8,748 nt of DNA, taken from contig JANQUM010000113.1 of assembly GCA_030731175.1 (NCBI GenBank), forward strand, positions 1-8,748. Reading direction: 5' to 3'. This DNA is from Spirosomataceae bacterium. GTDB taxonomy: Bacteria; Bacteroidota; Bacteroidia; Cytophagales; Spirosomataceae. The position numbers were made by a program, and so were the translations under genes. Position 1 is the first letter of the stretch, and every line of letters begins with the position of its first letter. A model generated the notes under the pieces. It was not told the DNA's origin, did not search any database, and saw only the letters and a list, made by a program, of their open reading frames with translations. This document shows, piece after piece, positions 1-5,895 of the stretch.

Positions 1-1
1 A

Positions 2-511
2 GCAAACATTGGCCCTAAATACGAGAAATATTTGCCTTACTTGCTTACGCTTTTTTTCTTCATTTTAATTAATAATATTTTAGGTTTGACGCCAGGTGCG
101 GCTAACCTTACCGGAAATATTGCGATAACTTTGACCCTCGCTTTATTCACGTTCATTATTGTGCATTTCAGTGCAAATAAAAATTATTGGATGCACATCG
201 TAGCTCCTCCGGGCGTACCGGGTTGGTTATTGCCGTTATTTTTTATCATTGAAGTAATCGGTGTTTTCATGAAACCCGCATCGCTAACCATTCGTTTGTT
301 TGCAAACATAACGGGCGGCCACATCATTATCTTGAGTTTCATCGGTTTGATTTTCATGTTCGAGAGTTTCGCCGTTGGTGGTGCAGTTTGGTTAATCGGT
401 TCATTCATGACAATGATCGAAATTTTGGTTGCGTTTATTCAGGCGTACATTTTCACCTTGCTGACATCCATGTACATTGGTTCGGCGGTTGAAGAGCACC
501 ACGCACATTGA
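2..511 (+). CDS. atpB: F-type ATP synthase subunit a (3' part, start outside window)
   Basis: Subunit a of the membrane Fo sector forms the two proton half-channels against the c ring. The frame is open from base 2, so the gene is cut by the window edge; 169 C-terminal residues are visible. An internal TTG at 32 is not the real start. Visible landmarks are an NNILGL motif in an early membrane helix, the channel motif SLTIRLFANITGGH, whose Arg (codon 293-295) corresponds to the essential E. coli Arg210, and a C-terminal helix with FIQAYIFTLLTSMYI. The position matching E. coli Glu219 is His (320-322) and the one matching His245 is Glu (419-421), the swapped pair also known from mitochondrial subunit a. 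The protein ends in EEHHAH. atpE follows after 113 bases. Identification is secure. Confidence 0.96.
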   Translation, partial: ANIGPKYEKYLPYLLTLFFFILINNILGLTPGAANLTGNIAITLTLALFTFIIVHFSANKNYWMHIVAPPGVPGWLLPLFFIIEVIGVFMKPASLTIRLFANITGGHIIILSFIGLIFMFESFAVGGAVWLIGSFMTMIEILVAFIQAYIFTLLTSMYIGSAVEEHHAH

Positions 512-545
512 TTTTTAGGAGTTGAGCGTCGGCTTTCGTTTGTTA

Positions 546-565
546 TGTCGAGCGGAGCCCAGACA
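546..565. repeat. Possible degenerate copy of a Bacteroidota intergenic palindromic repeat
   Basis: TGTCGAGCGGAGCCCAGACA lies between atpB and atpE. Only the outer TGTC/GACA arms pair well. From memory, it resembles the short TGTCGAGC...GAGACA element scattered between genes in many Bacteroidota; the following CAATTTCTCC also fits that style. Only one copy is present here, so repeat status cannot be shown from this window. Confidence 0.35.
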
Positions 566-579
566 ATTTCTCCAATCTT

Positions 580-587
580 TAAATTTG
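580..587 (+). promoter_or_regulatory. Possible -7 box upstream of atpE
   Basis: TAAATTTG matches the Bacteroidota -7 consensus TAnnTTTG and lies 37 bases before the atpE start. There is no TTTG at the expected -33 distance, so the case is weak. If it is used, it would give atpE extra transcripts independent of atpB. Confidence 0.25.
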
Positions 588-624
588 TATTTTTATTTTT
601 TTCACATATAAATAGTTTAAACAA

Positions 625-888
625 ATGACTTTGTTAAACATTCTTTTACAAGCAGCCGCAGAAGGCGGGATTAATCTTTCAGCCATGGGTGGTGCAATCG
701 GAGCTGGTCTTTCGGCAATTGCCGCTGGTATCGGTATCGGTAAAATCGGTGGTAGTGCAATGGAAGGCGTAGCCCGTCAGCCAGAAGCTGCTGGTAAAAT
801 CCAGACTATGATGATTATCATGGCAGCCTTGATTGAAGCCGTTGCCCTTTTTGGCGTGGTTGTTGGTCTTTTGGCTATCATCTTGTAA
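625..888 (+). CDS. atpE: F-type ATP synthase subunit c (proteolipid)
   Basis: This 87-residue hairpin protein forms the rotating c ring of the membrane Fo sector. Helix 1 (about residues 17-45) is rich in Gly and Ala. The polar loop carries RQPE (51-54). Helix 2 (about 60-86) carries the ion-binding Glu71 in AALIEAVALFG. The residue aligned with the Na+-coordinating Gln of Ilyobacter tartaricus is Ile39, and Glu71 is followed by Ala rather than Ser or Thr. The site therefore looks proton-specific, not sodium-specific. Length is normal for the family. The ATG at 625 has no Shine-Dalgarno site, as is usual in Bacteroidota. A strong hairpin follows 12 bases after the stop codon. Confidence 0.97.
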   Translation: MTLLNILLQAAAEGGINLSAMGGAIGAGLSAIAAGIGIGKIGGSAMEGVARQPEAAGKIQTMMIIMAALIEAVALFGVVVGLLAIIL

Positions 889-900
889 TTATCCAAATCC

Positions 901-941
901 AGTTTTGCTCTGTGCACATTAGGTGTCAGAGCAAAACTTTT
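901..941 (+). terminator. Strong hairpin between atpE and atpF (attenuator, processing or stabilising element)
   Basis: AGTTTTGCTCTG (901-912) is perfectly complementary to CAGAGCAAAACT (927-938). An inner GCAC/GTGT pairing (914-917 with 923-926, one G-U) narrows the loop to five bases. A short run of four T (938-941) follows. The U-tract is short, so partial rather than complete termination is likely if it terminates at all. It may instead protect the 3' end of atpE mRNA. It lies inside the atp cluster, where full termination would cut off atpF and atpH. Confidence 0.7.
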
Positions 942-967
942 CATTACATTAATTAATTTCGCAAAAA

Positions 968-1462
968 ATGGAATTACTAACGCCAGCAATTGGCTTAATA
1001 TTTTGGGCTACCGTTATTTTCATAACTGTTTTCCTCGTTCTTCGCAAATTTGCCTGGACACCAATTATTGAAGGCTTGAACGAGCGTGAAAACGATATTA
1101 GTTCTGCCCTAAAAATGGCTGAAGAAACCCGTGCCGAAATGGCGAAACTGAAAGCAAGCAACGAAAACTTACTTGCAGAAGCACGTGCCGAGCGGGATCA
1201 AATCATCAAGGAAGCCAAAGAGGCCTCAAATAACCTTATTGAGCAAGCAAAACAAAAAGCAACCCTCGAAGGAAGCCGCATTTTGGGCGATGCCCGCGAA
1301 GCGTTGACGCAAGAAAGAGTAGCTATGATGGCAACAATCCGCAAAGATGTAGCCGAATTATCTATCGAAATTGCTGAAAAAGTGTTGCGTAAAGAGCTTG
1401 GAGATAAGAAAACCCAGCAAGATCTTGTAAGCAATTTGATTAGCGAAGCTAATTTGAATTAA
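968..1462 (+). CDS. atpF: F-type ATP synthase subunit b
   Basis: Subunit b is the peripheral stalk that holds the F1 head to subunit a. The protein has 164 residues, a normal length. One N-terminal membrane helix (about residues 6-25, including GLIFWATVIFITVFLVL) is followed by the conserved RKFAWTPI segment. A long, charged, Ala/Glu/Lys-rich region without prolines (about 35-150) follows and should form the stalk coiled coil. The ATG at 968 places the membrane helix at the very N terminus, as expected. Only one b gene is seen, so a b2 homodimer is likely. It lies 79 bases after atpE, behind a hairpin, and 138 bases before atpH. Confidence 0.96.
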   Translation: MELLTPAIGLIFWATVIFITVFLVLRKFAWTPIIEGLNERENDISSALKMAEETRAEMAKLKASNENLLAEARAERDQIIKEAKEASNNLIEQAKQKATLEGSRILGDAREALTQERVAMMATIRKDVAELSIEIAEKVLRKELGDKKTQQDLVSNLISEANLN

Positions 1463-1481
1463 GTTGAATTTTGTGCAAAAT

Positions 1482-1519
1482 CTTGCAAAGAGTTTGCAAG
1501 TTTATGTAAAGAATTACAT
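1482..1519 (+). terminator. Two consecutive hairpins between atpF and atpH
   Basis: CTTGCAAA (1482-1489) and TTTGCAAG (1493-1500) are perfect 8-base arms around GAG. Immediately after, ATGTAA (1504-1509) and TTACAT (1514-1519) are 6-base arms around AGAA. Neither has a long U-tract; the first is followed by only TTT. They may act as a weak terminator, a pause site or an mRNA end-protecting structure. The first palindrome could also be a protein-binding operator. Confidence 0.45.
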
Positions 1520-1525
1520 CAAAAA

Positions 1526-1558
1526 CTTGTTTTATCCTACAAATCGTTTGTACATTTG
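1526..1558 (+). promoter_or_regulatory. Likely internal promoter for atpH
   Basis: TACATTTG (1551-1558) fits the Bacteroidota -7 consensus TAnnTTTG exactly. CTTG (1526-1529) lies 21 bases before it, a near match to the -33 TTTG at a suitable distance. Transcription would begin about 35-40 bases ahead of the atpH ATG. No reporter or mapped start is available, so this is motif evidence only. Confidence 0.45.
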
Positions 1559-1600
1559 TTTAGCCTCATGGCAACAAATGCTGAAACATAAATAAATTAT

Positions 1601-2134
1601 ATGTCTGATTCAATTGTTGCCTACCGATATGCAAAATCTCTTATTGATTTAGCAACCGAAAAAGGCGTAGTAGAAGAGGTTAACGAAGACATGACCTTTT
1701 TTAAGCAGGTTAGTGACGACAACCGTCAGTTTATGAAAGCGATGGCAAACCCTATCGTGCGACATGACGCTAAATTGAAAGTCTTAAAGAAAGTATTTGA
1801 AGACAACGTAAGTCCGATTACTTTTGCTATTCTTACTATTTTAACGAAGAAGAATAGAGAATCGCTTATTACGTCAATTGCTGATGAGTATCGGAAACTT
1901 TACAATCTGCAGAAAGGAGTAGAAGTGGCAACTATCACAACCGTTGAACCTTTAACAGACGCTCAACGTGCCGAATTTAAGGCACTCGTAGCGAAAGCAA
2001 CCGGAAAAACGGCTCAATTAATAGAAAAAACAGACGAAACGCTCATCGGCGGGTACGTCTTAAAAGTAGGAGATTCACAGGTTGACACCTCAATACGCAG
2101 GAAGCTCAATGATATGAAATTATCTCTGAATTAA
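1601..2134 (+). CDS. atpH: F-type ATP synthase subunit delta (OSCP)
   Basis: Delta sits on top of the F1 head and joins it to the b stalk. The product has 177 residues, the usual size. The N terminus has the family signature A-Y-R-Y-A-K-S-L (residues 7-14), starting the six-helix domain that binds alpha subunits. The C-terminal domain has the typical TDETLIGGYVLKVGDSQVD segment and ends in a helix with RRKLNDMKLSL. The ATG at 1601 starts just ahead of the conserved region. The gene is last in its cluster: a clear terminator begins 37 bases after the stop, and atpA does not follow. A likely promoter lies in the gap upstream. Confidence 0.96.
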   Translation: MSDSIVAYRYAKSLIDLATEKGVVEEVNEDMTFFKQVSDDNRQFMKAMANPIVRHDAKLKVLKKVFEDNVSPITFAILTILTKKNRESLITSIADEYRKLYNLQKGVEVATITTVEPLTDAQRAEFKALVAKATGKTAQLIEKTDETLIGGYVLKVGDSQVDTSIRRKLNDMKLSLN

Positions 2135-2171
2135 AGAATATTAGTTTTCATGGCTATAAAGTTGAGAAATG

Positions 2172-2195
2172 CTCCCAAATTTTTGGGAGTTTTTT
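2172..2195 (+). terminator. Intrinsic terminator of the atpBEFH unit
   Basis: CTCCCAAA (2172-2179) pairs perfectly with TTTGGGAG (2182-2189), and six T follow directly (2190-2195). The innermost A-T pairs must open to form a loop. It is placed between atpH and the convergent glycosyltransferase gene. On the minus strand no T run follows the stem, so it mainly serves the atp transcript. Confidence 0.9.
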
Positions 2196-2214
2196 CTTTT
2201 CAGGGGAGTCTGGT

Positions 2215-2958
2215 TCAGAGCCACTGCCGCAGTTTAGAAAGCGGTTTCATAATTAAGGTGTACCATTTGGGCTTAATGCCGTTCAAGAGCCACGCTAATT
2301 TATCTTCGCGGTTCGCCCGAATCCGGTTTTTTATTGAGGAATTGCTCACTCCACCTGCTCGCATAGTTACCTGAACGTGAGGAATGTAGCGTGCTTTCAG
2401 CTTATTCTTGAATAGCATTCGTAACATTAATTCGTAATCGCCGGCACTTTTAAAATCAGGATTATAATAGCCGTATTTTTCAAAGGCCGCTTTTCGCAAA
2501 AAAAAGGTAGGGTGCGGTGGCATCCATCCCCGCAGGAAATTTTCTCGGTTATATTCCCCCGAAACCCAATTGCGAGTGATTTTTGAAGTATCTGAGTAAT
2601 CTACATATTTCAAATCTCCGAAAACGGCGTCCACTTTTTCGTCAGAAAATGCGTGGGCAACCCTTTCTAAAACAAGATTATCGGGGTAGAAATCGTCTGA
2701 ATTTAATGCTCCAACTACCTCGCCCGTTGCCATGCGTTTTCCTTTAGACATTGCATCGTAAATTCCTTTATCGGGTTCGGAAATCCATTTTATGCGGGCG
2801 TCAGAAAATGATTTTATAATGTCGAGCGTATCATCGGTTGAGCCGCCGTCAATAATCAAATATTCAATGTTTTTATAGCGTTGGGTCAAAACACTTTCGA
2901 TGGTGGCACGAAGCGTCAGGGCAGAATTATAAGTAATGGTTACTACCGAAATTTTCAT
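2215..2958 (-). CDS. Family 2 glycosyltransferase (WcaA-like)
   Basis: The 247-residue product is a single GT-A fold domain. It begins with MKISVVTITYNSALTLRATI, the standard GT2 nucleotide-binding first strand. Next come IEYLIIDGGSTDDT and, about residues 81-87, GALNSDD, which holds the acidic SDD equivalent of the DxD metal-binding motif. Later motifs PHPTFFLRK and SAGDYELMLRM are typical of this group of inverting transferases, which act on polysaccharide or lipid-linked sugars in the cytosol. No membrane segment is evident. The start at 2958 is chosen because conservation begins there and a -7 box lies between it and the possible upstream ATG at 3003. Donor and acceptor cannot be told. 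It stands alone, without polysaccharide genes beside it, and converges on atpH. Confidence 0.9.
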   Translation of the reverse strand: MKISVVTITYNSALTLRATIESVLTQRYKNIEYLIIDGGSTDDTLDIIKSFSDARIKWISEPDKGIYDAMSKGKRMATGEVVGALNSDDFYPDNLVLERVAHAFSDEKVDAVFGDLKYVDYSDTSKITRNWVSGEYNRENFLRGWMPPHPTFFLRKAAFEKYGYYNPDFKSAGDYELMLRMLFKNKLKARYIPHVQVTMRAGGVSNSSIKNRIRANREDKLAWLLNGIKPKWYTLIMKPLSKLRQWL

Positions 2959-2979
2959 AAAGCTCAATAAGGTTCGCCG

Positions 2980-2987
2980 CAAAAGTA
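2980..2987 (-). promoter_or_regulatory. Likely -7 box of the glycosyltransferase gene
   Basis: Read on the minus strand, TACTTTTG fits TAnnTTTG and is followed by CGGC. It would place the transcript start roughly 15-20 bases ahead of the ATG at 2958. No well-spaced TTTG is visible at -33; the region there is a T-rich tract. The box is flanked by GCCG/CGGC, giving a small palindrome. Confidence 0.4.
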
Positions 2988-3056
2988 CGGCTGTTTTAAA
3001 CAAAAAAATAATCTATATTCAGAATCGTTCAGATTATAACAATCACAAAATCGCTC

Positions 3057-4094
3057 ATGAGATACATACCTTTTCTTATAATTCTTCTGCTTTTTCGCTT
3101 TGGAGCAAATGCTCAAATTCAAGAAAAAGTGTACCGTAATTTAGTGATGGAAGGCGGAGGAATAAAAGGCATTGCTTACGGCGGGGCATTGAAAGAACTG
3201 GAACAACGCGGCGTAATGCAAAACATTATCCGGGTTGCCGGAACGTCCGCCGGGGCAATTCAGGCGTCGTTAGTCGCCGTTGGTTATTCGGCGGAAGAGA
3301 TTTCGGATATTATTGCCAACACACCGATTGAATCTTTTAACGACGACGGCATTATTTCGCGGGGTTCAAAAAGGTTGATAAAGAAATACGGCTGGTTTCA
3401 GGGGGATGAATTTCTGAAAGAAATCGAAAACCGCATTTTTCTTCGTACCGGTAATATAAACCTGACTTTTGCTGATTTACATCAATTGGCAAAAACTTAC
3501 CCTTTTAGAGATTTGTACGTAACGGGTGCAAACTTATCAAGTCAACAGGTGGAAGTTTTTTCTCACGAAACTTACCCAAATATGCGGGTTGCGGATGCCG
3601 TTCGTATCTCCATGTCAATTCCGTTGTATTACCGTGCGTTATGGTTAAGCCCCGAAGGGAAAGTAGTGGACGAACCAACTCCTTCTGATAAGTGCAGTCT
3701 GTTTGTTGACGGCGGATTATTGATGAATTACCCCGTTGAGGTATTTGACAGTACGAAGTATTTAGCAGATAACGGGGGAGGCAATACCAGCATTTTCAAC
3801 GAAGAAACCATCGGTTTTAGATTGGAACGCTGCGAGCAAATTGACCACGAAATAGATCAACGAAGCGGGATAGCACCATTTGAAATCAACGATTTTGGCT
3901 CGTACATGTCGGCACTTTCGTCTGTAATTATGCGAAATATTCACCCGCCGCACGCAAGAGATTCTGAACGCACGGTTTACATAAATGATTTGGGAATGAG
4001 TGCAAGGGTGCGAAAAGTACCCGAAGAAGAAAAGAAACTCATGATGCTGAGCGGGCAACACGGCGTGTCGGAATTTTTTCAGAGATTTCCTTAA
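3057..4094 (+). CDS. Secreted patatin-like phospholipase
   Basis: The product (345 residues) is a patatin-fold acyl hydrolase. Residues 1-20 form a signal peptide with a hydrophobic IIILLLF-type core and a probable cut after ANA, so the enzyme should be exported. The oxyanion-hole motif GGGIKG is at 33-38, the nucleophile elbow GTSAG at 62-66 with Ser64, and the catalytic dyad Asp218 in DGG (218-220). All essential residues are present, so activity on ester lipids is expected. Unlike PlpD-type relatives there is no room for a C-terminal POTRA/barrel domain. About 125 residues follow the DGG motif and I do not recognise them as a separate domain. The substrate is unknown. The upstream gap is shared with the divergent glycosyltransferase gene, and no good promoter match is seen on this strand. 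Confidence 0.9.
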   Translation: MRYIPFLIILLLFRFGANAQIQEKVYRNLVMEGGGIKGIAYGGALKELEQRGVMQNIIRVAGTSAGAIQASLVAVGYSAEEISDIIANTPIESFNDDGIISRGSKRLIKKYGWFQGDEFLKEIENRIFLRTGNINLTFADLHQLAKTYPFRDLYVTGANLSSQQVEVFSHETYPNMRVADAVRISMSIPLYYRALWLSPEGKVVDEPTPSDKCSLFVDGGLLMNYPVEVFDSTKYLADNGGGNTSIFNEETIGFRLERCEQIDHEIDQRSGIAPFEINDFGSYMSALSSVIMRNIHPPHARDSERTVYINDLGMSARVRKVPEEEKKLMMLSGQHGVSEFFQRFP

Positions 4095-4119
4095 TCAAAC
4101 CAATTCTTTCGTATTTTTG
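4086..4119 (+). promoter_or_regulatory. Likely promoter of the DUF1080 lipoprotein gene
   Basis: TATTTTTG (4112-4119) matches TAnnTTTG. TTTC (4086-4089), 22 bases upstream, is a near match to the -33 TTTG and overlaps the end of the patatin gene. The predicted transcript start is some 25-30 bases before the ATG at 4151. No terminator separates the two genes, so read-through from the patatin gene is also possible. Confidence 0.4.
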
Positions 4120-4150
4120 AACAAACAAATATTCAACCAATTTTAACCAC

Positions 4151-4951
4151 ATGAAAAAAGTACTGTTTTCTTATTCTATACCGCTATTGTGCTTTACGCT
4201 TTGCAGCTGTGCTGTGAATGCACAACGTGGTGCGTACCCAAACACACCGCCTGAAGTTTCGCCGATGCCGATGAAGCCCGAAATGACCGAAATTTGGGAG
4301 CCGGAAGTTGTGGTGGTTACGCCAGCAAAGAAATTGGGCGATGCTCCTTCTGATGCAATTATCTTGTTTGATGGCTCTACAATGTCTAATTGGGTAAGCC
4401 AAAAAGATGTGAATAAGGCTGCTCCGTGGGAAATAATAGATAATGATTACATGCAAGTTGTGCCGGAATCGGGTGGTATTCAGACAAAAATGAAATTTGG
4501 CGATTGCCAGCTTCACCTCGAATTTAGTGCCCCAGACGTAGTGGAAGGAAACGGGCAAGGGCGTGGAAACAGCGGCGTGTTTTTTCAAAACCGCTACGAA
4601 TTGCAAATTCTTGATTCATACAATAACCGCACTTACCGAAATGGGCAAGCAGGCAGTATTTACAAAGATCACGCTCCGCTTGTAAATGCTATGAAAGACC
4701 CGCTTTCTTGGAATACTTACGATGTAATTTACACTGCTCCTCGTTTCAAAGCAGACGGAAGACTGGATGCTCCAGCAAGAATTACGGTGTTGCATAATGG
4801 CGTTGTGGTGCAAAATAATACCACAATAAATGGCAACACGTATTACATTGGCTTACATAATTACCCTGAAGCTCACGGTGAAGACGTAATTTCACTGCAA
4901 GATCACGGAAACAAAACGCAGTACAGAAATATCTGGCTTCGTAAATTGTAA
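4151..4951 (+). CDS. DUF1080 (3-keto-disaccharide hydrolase family) lipoprotein
   Basis: The 266-residue product starts with a lipoprotein signal: a hydrophobic stretch ending in the lipobox LCSC (17-20), with Cys20 as lipidation site and Ala after it. A Pro- and Glu-rich linker (about 28-65) leads to a DUF1080 domain (about 69-266), a concanavalin/lectin-like beta-sandwich family. Its landmarks are IILFDGSTMSNW (70-81), GNSGVFFQNRYELQILDS (139-156), GSIY (168-171), WNTYDVIYTAPRF (187-199) and the C-terminal RNIWLRKL. Some relatives hydrolyse 3-keto-glycosides; others are uncharacterised. The usual partners, such as GMC oxidoreductases or sugar isomerases, are not next to it. It is probably anchored to the outer or inner membrane facing the periplasm. 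Family assignment is firm, substrate unknown. A terminator follows. Confidence 0.9.
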   Translation: MKKVLFSYSIPLLCFTLCSCAVNAQRGAYPNTPPEVSPMPMKPEMTEIWEPEVVVVTPAKKLGDAPSDAIILFDGSTMSNWVSQKDVNKAAPWEIIDNDYMQVVPESGGIQTKMKFGDCQLHLEFSAPDVVEGNGQGRGNSGVFFQNRYELQILDSYNNRTYRNGQAGSIYKDHAPLVNAMKDPLSWNTYDVIYTAPRFKADGRLDAPARITVLHNGVVVQNNTTINGNTYYIGLHNYPEAHGEDVISLQDHGNKTQYRNIWLRKL

Positions 4952-4974
4952 TTTTTTGATAAAAACAACAAAAC

Positions 4975-5006
4975 GTCCTTCTCACATAAGCTGAGAGGGA
5001 CTTTTT
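4975..5006 (+). terminator. Intrinsic terminator after the DUF1080 gene, abutting prmC
   Basis: GTCCTTCTCA (4975-4984) pairs with TGAGAGGGAC (4992-5001) over ten base pairs, one of them G-U. The loop has seven bases and is followed by five T (5002-5006). The prmC ATG begins at 5011, four bases after the T run. The element therefore also forms the immediate leader of any prmC transcript coming from upstream. Confidence 0.85.
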
Positions 5007-5010
5007 ATTT

Positions 5011-5859
5011 ATGGTCAACACAAAAGAATTATTTAACGAATTATTCGAAAAACTAACGATTGAAGACGTAAACGAGCGAAAGTCAATCGTATATTGGTTG
5101 CTCGAGCATTACGTAGGAGTCAGTAGAACCGACGTTTTATTGGGTAAAGAAATAATCGAAAAAAGTGTTGATTGGGAAATTATAATTCGGCGACTAAACA
5201 CTAGCGAACCCATTCAATACATCATTTCTGAAACGGAGTTTTTCGGCAGGAAATTTACTGTTTCGCCCGGAGTTTTGATTCCCCGACCCGAAACTGAAGA
5301 GTTGGTTCAGCTCGTTTTAAACGATAAAGCGTTGCCGCAGAACGCAACAATATTAGACATCGGAACGGGCAGCGGCTGTATTGCGATTTCCCTCGCCGCC
5401 GAAATGAATAATGCTGAGGTATTTGCGTTTGATATTTCAGAAACAGCGTTAGAGATTGCGAAAAAGAACGCGGTTTTAAACAGTGTGAAAGTGCAATTTA
5501 TGAAACAGGATATTCTGAATCCTGACTTTCACCAAATCGTTAATGTAATCGTGAGTAATCCGCCGTATGTCACAAACGCTGAAGCGGCACAAATGAACGC
5601 TAATGTCCTTGATTTTGAGCCGCATCTTGCCTTATTTGTTGCCGACGAACGACCCTTAATTTTCTACGAAGCCATTTGTGAATACGCTCAAAAAAACCTT
5701 GCTGAAAACGGTAAATTGTTTTTTGAAATCAACGAATACCTCGGAAAAGAAACCGCCGAATGCGTGAAGTCTTACGGATTCGAAAATGTAGAAATCATCA
5801 AAGATATAAACGGAAAAGAGCGTTTTATCGTGGCAGCACGCCAAAGGTTGGGAAAATAA
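5011..5859 (+). CDS. prmC: Peptide chain release factor N5-glutamine methyltransferase
   Basis: PrmC uses S-adenosylmethionine to methylate the Gln of the GGQ motif in release factors RF1 and RF2, which raises termination efficiency. The 282-residue length is standard. A small helical N-terminal domain (about 1-75) ends in SEPIQYI (65-71), the counterpart of the usual GEPLQYI. The catalytic part has LIPRPETEELV (89-99), the SAM-binding glycine loop DIGTGSGCIAISL (116-128), the acidic end of strand 2 in AFDIS (139-143) and the glutamine-binding NPPY (183-186). The ATG at 5011 gives a complete N-terminal domain. It sits directly behind the terminator of the previous gene, so its promoter is unclear. 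moxR follows after 36 bases and may be co-transcribed. Confidence 0.96.
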   Translation: MVNTKELFNELFEKLTIEDVNERKSIVYWLLEHYVGVSRTDVLLGKEIIEKSVDWEIIIRRLNTSEPIQYIISETEFFGRKFTVSPGVLIPRPETEELVQLVLNDKALPQNATILDIGTGSGCIAISLAAEMNNAEVFAFDISETALEIAKKNAVLNSVKVQFMKQDILNPDFHQIVNVIVSNPPYVTNAEAAQMNANVLDFEPHLALFVADERPLIFYEAICEYAQKNLAENGKLFFEINEYLGKETAECVKSYGFENVEIIKDINGKERFIVAARQRLGK

Positions 5860-5879
5860 TGTCTAATTTCGTGCTTTTA

Positions 5880-5887
5880 TAAATTTG
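5880..5887 (+). promoter_or_regulatory. Possible -7 box in front of moxR
   Basis: TAAATTTG matches TAnnTTTG and ends eight bases before the moxR ATG. A transcript from here would have almost no leader. No suitable -33 element is seen, so the match may be chance in AT-rich DNA. Confidence 0.2.
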
Positions 5888-5895
5888 AAAAATCA

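Noticed and set aside
32..511. TTG at 32 as the start of a 159-residue protein
   Set aside because: The same frame is open to base 2 and encodes further subunit a residues, so the gene simply begins outside the window.
1569..1592. Seven-codon ATG reading frame before atpH, a possible leader peptide
   Set aside because: Too short, with no regulatory residue pattern or paired structure after it; chance is the simpler explanation.
2150..2374. Plus-strand reading frame of 74 codons after atpH
   Set aside because: It runs through the terminator and then lies antisense to the glycosyltransferase gene; the protein has no recognisable features.
2959..3003. N-terminal extension of the glycosyltransferase from the ATG at 3003
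   Set aside because: The extra 15 residues are outside the family pattern, and the likely promoter lies between this ATG and the one at 2958.
2936..3139. Plus-strand reading frame of 67 codons across the divergent gap
   Set aside because: It overlaps the starts of both the glycosyltransferase and patatin genes in other frames and looks like chance.
4117..4136. TTGAA/TTCAA inverted repeat between the patatin and DUF1080 genes as a terminator
   Set aside because: Only five A-T-rich pairs and no T tract; too weak to support.
4184..4606. Long minus-strand open frame of 140 codons inside the DUF1080 gene
   Set aside because: It is antisense to a well-supported gene, with an odd His-, Arg- and Phe-rich composition typical of shadow frames.
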